The translations under genes were made by a program, and so were the position numbers. A model generated the notes under the pieces. The model made no database searches and was not told the DNA's origin. It was given only the letters and a program-made list of their open reading frames with translations. A stretch of DNA of 64,000 bases, taken from Agromyces ramosus. GTDB lineage: Bacteria > Actinomycetota > Actinomycetes > Actinomycetales > Microbacteriaceae. The stretch spans positions 620,001-684,000 of the forward strand of contig NZ_SGWY01000001.1 in the NCBI RefSeq assembly GCF_004216665.1, in the 5' to 3' direction. Of this stretch, positions 43,146-50,490 are shown in pieces (position 1 is the first letter of the stretch; each line of letters begins with the position of its first letter).

Positions 43146-43886
43146 TCAGAACCCGGCTCCCATGGTGTTGACGTAGATCCACGGCAGTCGGTCCATCACG
43201 AGCCGGTGCTGGTTGCCCTCGGCGTCGGGGCCCTCGTCGGCCACGGCCGGGTGATCCTCCTGGCGGTGGCGCTCCGCCTCGTACTCGTCGTCCTCCTGCC
43301 AGAGGATCGTGGTGCCGTCCTCGCTGAGCTTCGCCACGTAGGGCTTCACGTCGCCGCTGCGCAGCTCGGCGAGCGCCGCATCGACGGATGCCGCGTGCTG
43401 CAGCCCGTGCAGCGTCACCCAGGTCGGCGGCCACAGGGTCATCGAGCCGGCCGCGTGCCGGTCGAGCGCGTCGACGGGGCGCAGCCACTCGACCGCCATG
43501 ACCTCGTCGGGCGCGGGTCGGATCTCGCCGTCGGGAACGCGCACGGCGAAGAACGTGGTGCGCAGCTGCTTCGGCGAGTTCTTCGGCGGGGTCCAGTGCG
43601 AGAACGGCACGAGGTCGTAGCGGTCGAGCTCCAGCCCGATCTCCTCCCGGGTCTCGCGCACGGCGGCACGCCGCGCGGCGTCCTCCGTGTCGATCGAGCC
43701 GCCCAATGCGTCGGCGTCGTCCACGGCTCCACCGGGGAACACCCAGGCGCCCGCGAACGATCCGCGATCGCGCGGTCGCTCGGCGAGGAGCACCTCGAGG
43801 CCGCGTTCGCCGTCGCGGAGGAGCACCACCGTCGCGGCCGCCCCGGCAACCTCGTCGTTGGTGAGGGATTCAAGGTCGCTGTCCAT
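43146..43886 (-). CDS. NUDIX hydrolase (NUDT19-like)
   Basis: 246 residues. The Nudix box Gx5Ex7REUxEExGU fits GGSIDTEDAARRAAVRETRE followed by EIGLE. The opening AATVVLLRDGERGLEVLLAERP with FPGGAVDD and the longer C-terminal half resemble the NUDT7/NUDT19 (CoA-diphosphatase-like) subgroup. It probably hydrolyses a nucleoside-diphosphate derivative such as a CoA ester. It is the first gene of the NUDIX, phytoene-desaturase-like, LMF string. Confidence 0.88.
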   Translation of the reverse strand: MDSDLESLTNDEVAGAAATVVLLRDGERGLEVLLAERPRDRGSFAGAWVFPGGAVDDADALGGSIDTEDAARRAAVRETREEIGLELDRYDLVPFSHWTPPKNSPKQLRTTFFAVRVPDGEIRPAPDEVMAVEWLRPVDALDRHAAGSMTLWPPTWVTLHGLQHAASVDAALAELRSGDVKPYVAKLSEDGTTILWQEDDEYEAERHRQEDHPAVADEGPDAEGNQHRLVMDRLPWIYVNTMGAGF

Positions 43887-43977
43887 GTCCCCACATTAGG
43901 CCGGTCGGCGCGCGAGCGCATCGGTGTCGGCGGCAGGGTCCCCGCAGCCCTCGGCCGCCACGGATACACTGCGGAGC

Positions 43978-44787
43978 ATGCACCTGCCACGACTGCGCGG
44001 CGCCGGCGAGGAGGCCGTGTCCCCCCAGGCGACACTCGTGCTCGCGCCGAACCCCGGCCCCATGACCCTCGACGGCACGAACTCCTACGTGCTCCGGGCG
44101 CCGGGTTCACCGGGGGTGGTCGTCGTCGACCCCGGGCCCTCGGATGCCGCCCACCTCGAGCGACTCGCCTCGTACGGCCCGGTCGAGCTCGTGCTGCTCA
44201 CCCACCACCACGCCGACCACGTCGAGGCGTTCGCGGAGTTCGCCCGGCAGGCCGGCGCTCCGGCACGGGCGATGGATCCGGCCCACTGCATCGACGCGCC
44301 GCCGCTCGCCGACGGCGAGGTGATCCAGGTCGCCGGCCTCGAGCTCGAGGTGATGGCGACGCCCGGCCACACGTCCGACTCGGTCTGCTTCGTGCTGCCC
44401 GACGACGGCGACCACGGCTCGGTGCTCACGGGCGACACGGTGCTCGGGCGGGGCACCACGATCATCGCCGACCCCGACGGCGCGCTGGGCCCGTACCTCG
44501 ACTCGCTCGCACGCCTGCAGGCGTTCGCCGCTTCGGCCGGCGGGGTGGTCACGGTGCTGCCGGGCCACGGTCCGGTGCTGCGCGACCTGGCATCGATCTG
44601 CGAGGACTACGTCGTCCACCGCGGCGAGCGACTCGCGCAGATCAGGGCGGCGCTCGAGCGTCTCGGCGCCGACGCATCGGTCGAGGCGGTGACCGACGTC
44701 GTGTACGCCGACACGGATGCCTCGGTGCGAGGTGCAGCCGAGGCATCCGTTCGTGCGCAGTTGCGGTACCTCAGGGGCACCGCCTGA
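43978..44787 (+). CDS. MBL-fold metallo-hydrolase (LACTB2-like)
   Basis: 269 residues. The zinc motif is LTHHHADHVE (76-81), with a further His in MATPGHTSDSV and Asp in LTGDTVLGRG, then VLPGHGPVL. The opening LAPNPGPMTLDGTNSYVL is typical of LACTB2-type hydrolases, which act on thioesters or RNA. A TACACT -10 ends 7 bases before the ATG and there is no ribosome site, so translation is probably leaderless; this decides the start. It is convergent with the reductase at 44791. Confidence 0.9.
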   Translation: MHLPRLRGAGEEAVSPQATLVLAPNPGPMTLDGTNSYVLRAPGSPGVVVVDPGPSDAAHLERLASYGPVELVLLTHHHADHVEAFAEFARQAGAPARAMDPAHCIDAPPLADGEVIQVAGLELEVMATPGHTSDSVCFVLPDDGDHGSVLTGDTVLGRGTTIIADPDGALGPYLDSLARLQAFAASAGGVVTVLPGHGPVLRDLASICEDYVVHRGERLAQIRAALERLGADASVEAVTDVVYADTDASVRGAAEASVRAQLRYLRGTA

Positions 44788-44790
44788 CGG

Positions 44791-45363
44791 CTACGCGACG
44801 AGCGCGACGCCGCCCGTCCAGCCGATCTTCTCCTGCACGGCGAGCGTGAGCTGGAGGAATCCGACCGCCTCGAGCTCGCGGGCGCGGGCGAGCGACCCGG
44901 CGTCGACCGCGGCCACGCCGCCGGCGCGGATGACGTCGGCGAGGGCGTCCTTCGCGGCCGCGTCGTCGCCGGCGATCAGCACGGTGGTGGGCTCGCTGCC
45001 GATGGTCTTGGCGGCGAGGGTCGCGGCGAAGTTGGTGTTGAAGGCCTTGAGCACGCGCGACTCGGGCAGTGCCAGGGCGAGTTCGCCGGCCTTCGAGCCG
45101 TCGGCGGGGGCCACGAGCGAGTCGAACGTCTCGAAGTCGAGCGGGTTCGTGATGTCCACCACGATCCGGCCGGCGAGCTCGGCGCCGCGCTTCGCGACGA
45201 TCTCGGCGAGCGAGGGGTGCGGCACGGCGAGCACGACGATCTCCCCCGTGATGGCGTCGGACGTGTCGCGCCCGACGAACTCGACGGTGTTGCCTCCGGC
45301 TGCCACGATGGCGCCGATCGCACTGCCCATGTTGCCCGAACCGATGATGCTGACGGTGGTCAT
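44791..45363 (-). CDS. NADPH-dependent F420 reductase-like protein
   Basis: 190 residues. The Rossmann motif is TVSIIGSGNMGSAIG, followed by VVLAVPHPSL, VVDITNPLDFETF and VLKAFNTNFAATLAAKTIG, the pattern of the F420-NADP oxidoreductase (FNO)/COG2085 family. It probably moves hydride between NADPH and a flavin-type cofactor or substrate. GGAGAGGA precedes the ATG. It is divergent from a MarR gene, with palindromes in the shared promoter region, suggesting repression relieved by a redox-active compound. Confidence 0.88.
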   Translation of the reverse strand: MTTVSIIGSGNMGSAIGAIVAAGGNTVEFVGRDTSDAITGEIVVLAVPHPSLAEIVAKRGAELAGRIVVDITNPLDFETFDSLVAPADGSKAGELALALPESRVLKAFNTNFAATLAAKTIGSEPTTVLIAGDDAAAKDALADVIRAGGVAAVDAGSLARARELEAVGFLQLTLAVQEKIGWTGGVALVA

Positions 45364-45395
45364 GTCGTCCTCTCCGCGCCTTCCGGCGCGATTAC

Positions 45396-45442
45396 TTGTC
45401 GATACAACCAACATGCTAGCCCAGTTCAGTTGTTGCGTCAAC
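45396..45442. promoter_or_regulatory. Operator region between reductase and MarR genes
   Basis: Two inverted repeats: TTGTCGATACAA (45396-45407) and GTTGTTGCGTCAAC (45429-45442), both with TTG/CAA arms typical of MarR sites. The second abuts the TAGACT -10 (45451-45456) of the MarR gene, suggesting autoregulation. Confidence 0.6.
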
Positions 45443-45462
45443 CAATACGCTAGACTGGGGTC

Positions 45463-45981
45463 ATGGACGAGACGAGATGGTTGAGCACTGAGGAGTCCGC
45501 GGCCTGGGTGCGACTCGTCGCGCTTGCGGAGCTGCTGCCCGGTGTCCTCGATGCGCAGCTGCTGCGCGACGCCGGCCTCACCCACTTCGAGTACGGCGTG
45601 CTCATGGCCCTCGGCGCCTCCCGTGAGCGCACCATGCGCATGACCGAGCTGGCCTCGCGAACCAACGCGACGCTGCCCCGCCTCTCCCACGTCGCGCGTC
45701 GCCTCGAGGAGCGCGGGCTCATCCGCCGCTTCCCCTGCCCCGAGGACCGCCGGGCGACGAACGCGACGGTCACCGACGCCGGCCTCGCGCTCATCGAGGC
45801 GGCCGCGCCCGGCCACGTCGACACGGTGCGCGCCAACGTGCTCGACGTGCTCTCCCCCGAACAGCTCCAGCAGCTCTACGAGATCGCCGGCCGCGTGCTC
45901 TCGAGGCTCGACCCCGACGAGCGCCTCACCGCGACGTCCTGCCAGTTCAGCGAGGGCCCGGCGCTCGCCCGCGCCGGCTGA
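45463..45981 (+). CDS. MarR-family transcriptional regulator
   Basis: 172 residues. The winged helix lies at about residues 45-105: MRMTELASRTNATLPRLSHV is the recognition region and RRFPCPEDRRATNATVTDAG the wing with the family's DxRxxxxxLT-type motif. A TAGACT -10 ends 6 bases before the ATG, so the transcript is likely leaderless. It probably controls itself and the divergent F420-type reductase. Confidence 0.92.
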   Translation: MDETRWLSTEESAAWVRLVALAELLPGVLDAQLLRDAGLTHFEYGVLMALGASRERTMRMTELASRTNATLPRLSHVARRLEERGLIRRFPCPEDRRATNATVTDAGLALIEAAAPGHVDTVRANVLDVLSPEQLQQLYEIAGRVLSRLDPDERLTATSCQFSEGPALARAG

Positions 45982-46027
45982 CCGCCTCCCCCACGCACGC
46001 CCCGTCGGCGCGCGCCCCGCGACGCCC

Positions 46028-46087
46028 TCGATCGGACGGGATTCGGCGGTGCGCGGGCCCCGGCACCGCCGGATCGCGTCCGATCGA
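46028..46087. repeat. 60-bp intergenic palindrome
   Basis: Two nested perfect stems share one centre. TCGATCGGACG (46028-46038) pairs with CGTCCGATCGA (46077-46087), and CGGCGGTGC (46044-46052) pairs with GCACCGCCG (46063-46071), leaving a 10-base loop. It lies in the 193-base gap between the MarR stop and clpP. It could be a terminator for the MarR gene (no T-run) or a repeat element; the rest of the gap is GC-rich with no clear structure. Confidence 0.8.
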
Positions 46088-46174
46088 CGCCCGCGACGCG
46101 TCACGCCGCTCTGGGCAGCACTGCCGTGAGCGGCATCCGCCCCGCGCGCGCCGAGGCGCACGCAGGCTGGACGC

Positions 46175-46798
46175 ATGAGCGAACACGAGACCCCACCGAT
46201 CCAGCCGATCGACGCCGAGCTCACCCGGCGCCTGTTCCACGAGCGTGTCGTCGTGCTCGGCGACGAGCTCGACCAGGCGGGCGGCAACCGCCTGATCGCG
46301 CAGCTGCTCACCCTGTCCGCCGACGATCCGCGCCGTGACATCCGCTTCTGGATCAACTCGCCCGGCGGCTCGGTGCCGGCGATGCTCGCGATCATGGACG
46401 TGATGCGGGCGATCCCGAACGACGTCGCGACCATCGCGATGGGCTGGGCGGCGAGCGCGGGCCAGTTCCTGCTCACCGCGGGCACACCCGGCAAGCGGTT
46501 CGCCCTGCCGCACGCGCGCATCCTCATGCACCAGGGCTCCGCCGGCATCGGGGGCACGGCCGTCGACGTCGAGCTCCAGGCCGACGACCTGCGCTACACG
46601 CGCGACGTCGTGCTCGGCATCACCGCCGAACTCACGGGCCAGTCGCTCGAGCGCATCGCGCAGGACTCGCTGCGCGACCGCTGGTACACCGCCGAGCAGG
46701 CCGTGGAGTACGGCTTCGTCGACCGGATCGTCCACGGATCCGATGAGCTGCTCGGCGGCGGCGCCCGTCCGGTGACCGGACTGCGGGTGTCGGCATGA
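46175..46798 (+). CDS. clpP: ATP-dependent Clp protease proteolytic subunit, active-site intact
   Basis: 207 residues. The serine protease triad is in place: Ser94 in MGWAASAGQ, His119 in ILMHQGSAG, and an Asp in QDSLRDRWYTAEQAVEYG. NSPGGSVPAML is the handle-region glycine motif. The N terminus (about 15 residues) is short, with no obvious long propeptide. It probably forms a mixed or homo-heptameric ring with the next gene product. The promoter seems to be CAGGCT ending 6 bases before the ATG, with no ribosome site. It lies outside the usual clpP1-clpP2-clpX locus, so it is likely an accessory pair. Confidence 0.93.
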   Translation: MSEHETPPIQPIDAELTRRLFHERVVVLGDELDQAGGNRLIAQLLTLSADDPRRDIRFWINSPGGSVPAMLAIMDVMRAIPNDVATIAMGWAASAGQFLLTAGTPGKRFALPHARILMHQGSAGIGGTAVDVELQADDLRYTRDVVLGITAELTGQSLERIAQDSLRDRWYTAEQAVEYGFVDRIVHGSDELLGGGARPVTGLRVSA

Positions 46799-47418
46799 GC
46801 TCCTACACGATCCCCTACGTCGTCGAGAAGCGCGGCAACGCCGAGCGCACGATGGACGTCTACAGCCGGCTGCTCTCCGAGCGCATCGTCTACCTCGGCA
46901 CCGAGATCGACGACGGCGTCGCCAACGTGCTCATCGCGCAGTTCCTGCACCTGGCCTCCGAGTCGAGCGAGACGCCGATCAGCCTCTACCTCAACTCGCC
47001 CGGCGGCTCGCCCGGCGCGGCGCTCGCGGTCTACGACACCATGCGGCACATCAGGCCGGATGTCGCGACGACGTGCGTCGGGCAGGCGGGCGGTCCGGCC
47101 GCGGTGCTCCTCGCCGGCGGCGCCAAGGGGATGCGAGCCATCCTCCCGCACGGCAAGGTGACGCTGCACCAGCCGTCGACGCAGGGCCGCGGCACGGTGC
47201 CCGACCTCATCATCCACGCCGACGAGGTCGTGCGGGTGCGCGCCGAGCTCGAGGCGGCGCTCGCCTCCGACACGGGCCGCGACGTGCTGACGCTGCGCCA
47301 CGACACCGACCGCGACCTGATCCTGCCGGCGGCCGCCGCCGTCGCCTACGGCCTGGCCGACCATGTGCTCGAGGCGCAGGTCCCCGTGGGCCTGACGGAG
47401 GCCGCCGCCGCGCGTTAG
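46795..47418 (+). CDS. ClpP-like subunit lacking the catalytic serine
   Basis: 207 residues, clearly ClpP: MDVYSRLLSERIVYLG, LYLNSPGGSPGAALAVYD, KVTLHQPSTQGRGTV and a TDRDLILPAAAAVAYGLAD end. The usual GQAASMGA reads GQAGGPAA (residues 96-103), so Gly100 replaces the nucleophile Ser; His125 and the Asp are kept. It therefore resembles a structural ClpR-type subunit. The ATG overlaps the active clpP stop (ATGA), implying equal synthesis. Its stop overlaps that of the convergent regulator (TTAG shared). Confidence 0.92.
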   Translation: MSSYTIPYVVEKRGNAERTMDVYSRLLSERIVYLGTEIDDGVANVLIAQFLHLASESSETPISLYLNSPGGSPGAALAVYDTMRHIRPDVATTCVGQAGGPAAVLLAGGAKGMRAILPHGKVTLHQPSTQGRGTVPDLIIHADEVVRVRAELEAALASDTGRDVLTLRHDTDRDLILPAAAAVAYGLADHVLEAQVPVGLTEAAAAR

Positions 47419-47879
47419 GCGGCGAGGAGGAACGCGTCGGAGGGCGCTGCGACGGTCGCGCCGCCGCGCGCCATCGTGCCGGCGGCGTCCGCACCGGTGA
47501 GGTCGAGCGGATGCTGCAGCGCGGAGTCGGCGCGGAAGGCGAGCGACGCCTCGACGAGCAGGCGCTCTCGGCGCTCCGCCTCGCGGCGATCCTCGTCGCG
47601 GCGCGCGCCGAGCCGCTCGCCGACGCGGCGCACCACGTCGAACAGCTCGAGGCCGAGCGCGTCGGCCACCGACCCGAGGATCTCGGACGACGGCTCCTTG
47701 CGCCCGCGCTCGATCTCGGAGAGGTACTGCGGCGACACGCCCGCGGCGGCGGCCACCTCGGTGAGGATCCGCTCCTGGTCGAGGCGCTCCCGGCGGAGCA
47801 CCTCGCCGAGCACGTGCCGCCAGAGCGGCTTCGGCGCGTGCGGGCCGAGCGCCCGCGAGAACTCGACGACCTTGCCCAT
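47415..47879 (-). CDS. ClgR/PopR-like XRE regulator with C-terminal LLAA tail
   Basis: 154 residues. The helix-turn-helix spans about residues 24-80 (ILTEVAAAAGVSPQYLSEIE, then RGRKEPSSEILGSVADALGL), closely resembling ClgR and Streptomyces PopR, activators of clp genes. The last residues are AFLLAA, like an SsrA-type tag. ClgR and PopR are known to be degraded by ClpP through a terminal Ala-Ala, so a feedback loop with the convergent ClpP pair is likely. Its stop overlaps the ClpP-like stop by 4 bases, placing the two genes tail to tail. Confidence 0.85.
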   Translation of the reverse strand: MGKVVEFSRALGPHAPKPLWRHVLGEVLRRERLDQERILTEVAAAAGVSPQYLSEIERGRKEPSSEILGSVADALGLELFDVVRRVGERLGARRDEDRREAERRERLLVEASLAFRADSALQHPLDLTGADAAGTMARGGATVAAPSDAFLLAA

Positions 47880-47966
47880 GTGCCGAGGCTAATCGCGGAG
47901 GGTGCGCGTCGTCAGGCCGATCCGCTCAGGGCAGAATCGGATGCCGCGAACCCGCGCCGCGCGCGC

Positions 47967-48443
47967 TCAGCCCGTCGCCCGCTGCGCCGCCTCGCCGAGC
48001 CGCTCGGCCACCCGCTCGGTCGCCCGCGCCAGCACCTGCTTCTCCTCGGGATCGAGCGCGTCGAGGAACAGGCTCCGGATCGACGCGGCATGGTCGCGCA
48101 GCGAGTGCAGCAGCGTGCGCTTGCCCTCGCGCGTGAGCACGACCCACGAGCCTCGGCCGTCGGTGTCGCACTCGGCTCGCTCGACCAGGCCCCGAGCAGC
48201 CATGCGCGACAGCTGGTGCGACAGCCGGCTCTTCTCCCAGCCGAGCGCCTGCCCGAGCGCACCGGGGCGGAGCCGCCGTTCGGGCGCATCGAAGAGCGAG
48301 AGCAGCACGGAGTAGTCGGCCTGCGAGATGCCCGCATCGCGCTGCAGCCGGCCGTCGAGCTCGCGCATGAGGTCGCGGTGCATGGTGAGGAAACCGCGCC
48401 AGAGCGCCCACTCACCCTCGCCGATCTCTGACACCACGGACAT
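47967..48443 (-). CDS. MarR-family transcriptional regulator
   Basis: 158 residues. The winged helix is at about 45-115: GALGQALGWEKSRLSHQLSR is the recognition region, and ECDTDGRGSWVVLTREGKR the wing. I chose the ATG opening MSVVSEIG, with GGTGGGC close upstream; in-frame ATGs 9 and 18 bases upstream are possible. It is divergent from an FMN reductase gene, with a long inverted repeat over that gene's promoter. Confidence 0.92.
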   Translation of the reverse strand: MSVVSEIGEGEWALWRGFLTMHRDLMRELDGRLQRDAGISQADYSVLLSLFDAPERRLRPGALGQALGWEKSRLSHQLSRMAARGLVERAECDTDGRGSWVVLTREGKRTLLHSLRDHAASIRSLFLDALDPEEKQVLARATERVAERLGEAAQRATG

Positions 48444-48466
48444 GCCCACCATCCTATCCATATTTG

Positions 48467-48506
48467 GTTGACACGTCATCTATTAGGGTTATGATGACGC
48501 GTCAAC
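48467..48506 (+). promoter_or_regulatory. Promoter and MarR operator of the FMN reductase gene
   Basis: TTGACA (48468-48473) and TATGAT (48490-48495) are 16 bases apart, the best consensus promoter in the window. GTTGACACGTCATC (48467-48480) and GATGACGCGTCAAC (48493-48506) are inverted copies differing at one base, covering both boxes. TGACGCGTCA within the right arm is itself a perfect palindrome. A bound MarR would block the promoter fully. Confidence 0.85.
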
Positions 48507-48529
48507 TACTTCCCGGAAGGACTCCCCGA

Positions 48530-49120
48530 ATGACCGCAGTCAGGATCGGCATCATCATCGGCAGCACGCGACCCGGTCGCGTCGGCGACCAGGTCGCCAG
48601 ATGGGTGCTCGAGCACGCATCCGCCCGCAGCGACGCCGAGTTCGAGCTCGTCGACCTCGCCGACTTCGCGCTCCCGCACCTCGACGAGGCCGTGCCACCG
48701 AGCATGGGCCAGTACGCGCAGGCGCACACCAGGGCATGGGCCGAGAAGGTCGACTCGTTCGACGGCTACATCTTCGTGACGCCCGAGTACAACCACTCCA
48801 CGTCGGGTGCGCTCAAGAACGCGCTCGACTTCGTCTACCGCGAATGGAACGACAAGGCCGCGGGTCTTGTCAGCTACGGTTCCGTGGGCGGCACGCGCGC
48901 CGCCGAGCACCTGCGCCTGATCCTGGGCGAGCTGCAGGTGGCCGACGTGCGCCAGCAGGTGTCGTTCTCGCTCATGACCGACTTCGAGCAGTACACGAAC
49001 TTCACCCCGGCGGCCTACCACCAGGGCATGCTGGCGACCCAGCTCGACCAGCTGGTGCCGTGGACTACCGCCCTCAAGGGCGTGCGCGAGGCACGCACCG
49101 AACTCGACCGCGCGGCGTAG
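48530..49120 (+). CDS. NAD(P)H-dependent FMN reductase
   Basis: 196-residue flavodoxin-like reductase. IGIIIGSTRPGRVGDQVARW is the FMN phosphate-binding loop, and VTPEYNHSTSGALKNALDFV is the conserved flavin-contact motif. YGSVGGTRAAEHLR matches azoreductase/ChrR-type enzymes. It probably reduces quinones, azo compounds or metals using NAD(P)H. GGAAGG precedes the ATG. It is regulated by the divergent MarR gene through the operator above. Confidence 0.92.
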   Translation: MTAVRIGIIIGSTRPGRVGDQVARWVLEHASARSDAEFELVDLADFALPHLDEAVPPSMGQYAQAHTRAWAEKVDSFDGYIFVTPEYNHSTSGALKNALDFVYREWNDKAAGLVSYGSVGGTRAAEHLRLILGELQVADVRQQVSFSLMTDFEQYTNFTPAAYHQGMLATQLDQLVPWTTALKGVREARTELDRAA

Positions 49121-49191
49121 ACCCCTCGCGACTGACCCCGGCTCCCGCCGCGCGGCGCGCCGCCGGAGTCAGCGCGTCGCGGTGCGCGGGC

Positions 49192-49494
49192 TCAGGCGGG
49201 CTCGTAGGTCAGGCAGTCGGCGTCGTCGGCGCCCGGCCCGATGCGCACGGATGCCGCGTGGCACTCCAGTGACGTGTTGTGGATGCACTCCGCACGCTGG
49301 CAGGCGCCGACGTGCGTCACCACCTTGTCGAGGCCGCCCTTGGTACCGAGCGGGATGAACGTGGCGCACTCGGCGTCGCCGATCGATCCGCCGATCGTGA
49401 CGGCGGCCGCGTGGCAGTGGGAGTGGTCGTTGTAGGAGCATCCGGCCACCGAGCATTCGGCGACGGCGGGCAGATCGTCGAGCGTCATGCTCAT
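49192..49494 (-). CDS. Protein with two DUF1540 cysteine-rich repeats
   Basis: 100 residues made of two similar halves: ECSVAGCSYNDHSHCHAAAV and ACQRAECIHNTSLECHAASV, each followed by an acidic DAEC/DADC segment. Spaced Cys and His residues in each half suggest metal binding; the function is unknown. AGGAGG lies 5 bases before the ATG. Confidence 0.85.
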   Translation of the reverse strand: MSMTLDDLPAVAECSVAGCSYNDHSHCHAAAVTIGGSIGDAECATFIPLGTKGGLDKVVTHVGACQRAECIHNTSLECHAASVRIGPGADDADCLTYEPA

Positions 49495-49622
49495 GGGGAC
49501 CTCCTGAAGCGGTTGCGACCCTTGCGTTACCGGCGATGGTAGTCCCGGACGCGGTCGCGCGCAGTACCCCGGGCGGTCTTTTTCGCAGATCAGCGGCCAT
49601 TTCTTAGTTAGGTGAGCCTCGC

Positions 49623-49838
49623 CTACGCCGGGGCGTTGTCAGGGTCGACGGTCTCGATCGTCTCCTCCTCGACCGCGTTGTCGGCTTCGAGCTCGTTGGC
49701 GTCGGGGCCGACCTCGTCGCCGACGGCCACGACGTCGTCGGCGTCGTTGCGCGGCTCGCCCTCGGCCCGTCGCCCGCCGACGTCGGGCGTGTCACGGCCG
49801 GCGTCGTGTCGCTGTGCATGGTCTCGTGGATCGGTCAT
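49623..49838 (-). CDS. Small acidic protein of unknown function
   Basis: 71 residues: a charged N-terminal part (RDHAQRHDAGRD) and a strongly acidic C-terminal half (ELEADNAVEEETIETVDPD). It is probably unstructured. The GAGGAGG site ahead of the ATG and the sharply acidic composition argue that it is real. I do not recognise a family. The flanking gaps (49495-49622 and 49839-49913) hold nothing clear. Confidence 0.6.
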   Translation of the reverse strand: MTDPRDHAQRHDAGRDTPDVGGRRAEGEPRNDADDVVAVGDEVGPDANELEADNAVEEETIETVDPDNAPA

Positions 49839-49913
49839 GGGGCCCTCCTCGTTCCGTTGCCTCCAGCGTCGGCCCGAGGCCGGGCGCCGTCAACGGCTTG
49901 ACGCCGGACCTGC

Positions 49914-50282
49914 TCAGCCCACCGGCGGCAGCTCGTCGGCCGACGCGAACACGGCGGCGCCGCGAGCCCGCGCGATCTCGGCCATCTCGTCGGCCCCGGC
50001 CGACGCGCCGCCGACCCGGAGCACCGCGTCGCACCGCGCGACGAGCAGGCGCGCGTAGGGGTGGAACACCGATTCGAACGCCGCATCGCCGGTGGCCGTC
50101 GACCCGGCGAGCTCCGCGAGCGGCAGCGCGAGCGCTTCGCCGGTGAGCGGCACGTGCCCGCGGCGGAGCACCTCGTACGCGGCGCGGTTCATGAGGTCGA
50201 CGTTGGCGGCGAGCTTCTCGGGATCATCGCCCGTGCCCGAGCGGTACGGGCCGGCGATGAGCACCAGGAAAGGTTCGGTCAT
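49914..50282 (-). CDS. DUF4406-like protein
   Basis: 122 residues. FLVLIAGPYRSGTGDDPEKL is the nucleoside 2-deoxyribosyltransferase-like start of DUF4406, with LMNRAAYEVLRRGHVPLTGE and RCDAVLRVGGASAGADEMAE (where this superfamily often carries a catalytic Glu). It possibly acts on a nucleoside or nucleotide. The ribosome site is weak. Confidence 0.75.
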   Translation of the reverse strand: MTEPFLVLIAGPYRSGTGDDPEKLAANVDLMNRAAYEVLRRGHVPLTGEALALPLAELAGSTATGDAAFESVFHPYARLLVARCDAVLRVGGASAGADEMAEIARARGAAVFASADELPPVG

Positions 50283-50360
50283 GCGTCCATCATGCCGATT
50301 GGCACTAGAGGGCGTGCGCTCGCGCACGACAGAATGAGCGGAGACACCTGGAGGTGCGCG

Positions 50361-50468
50361 ATGTCCATCGAAACCGTGCTCTGGTCGATCCTCGGCCTGA
50401 TCGGCGCCGTCGGCGGCGTCCTGCTCCTCGCGGCCCTCTGGTCGATCATCCGCGCACCGCGCTCCTGA
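50361..50468 (+). CDS. 35-residue single-span membrane protein
   Basis: A very short gene with a clear GGAGG 6 bases before the ATG. The product is one transmembrane helix (VLWSILGLIGAVGGVLLLAALW) and a short basic tail IIRAPRS. It lies 22 bases upstream of the NhaA-fusion gene on the same strand, so it may be a companion small membrane protein. Confidence 0.65.
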   Translation: MSIETVLWSILGLIGAVGGVLLLAALWSIIRAPRS

Positions 50469-50490
50469 CGTCGCGACGTGAACTGACCGC

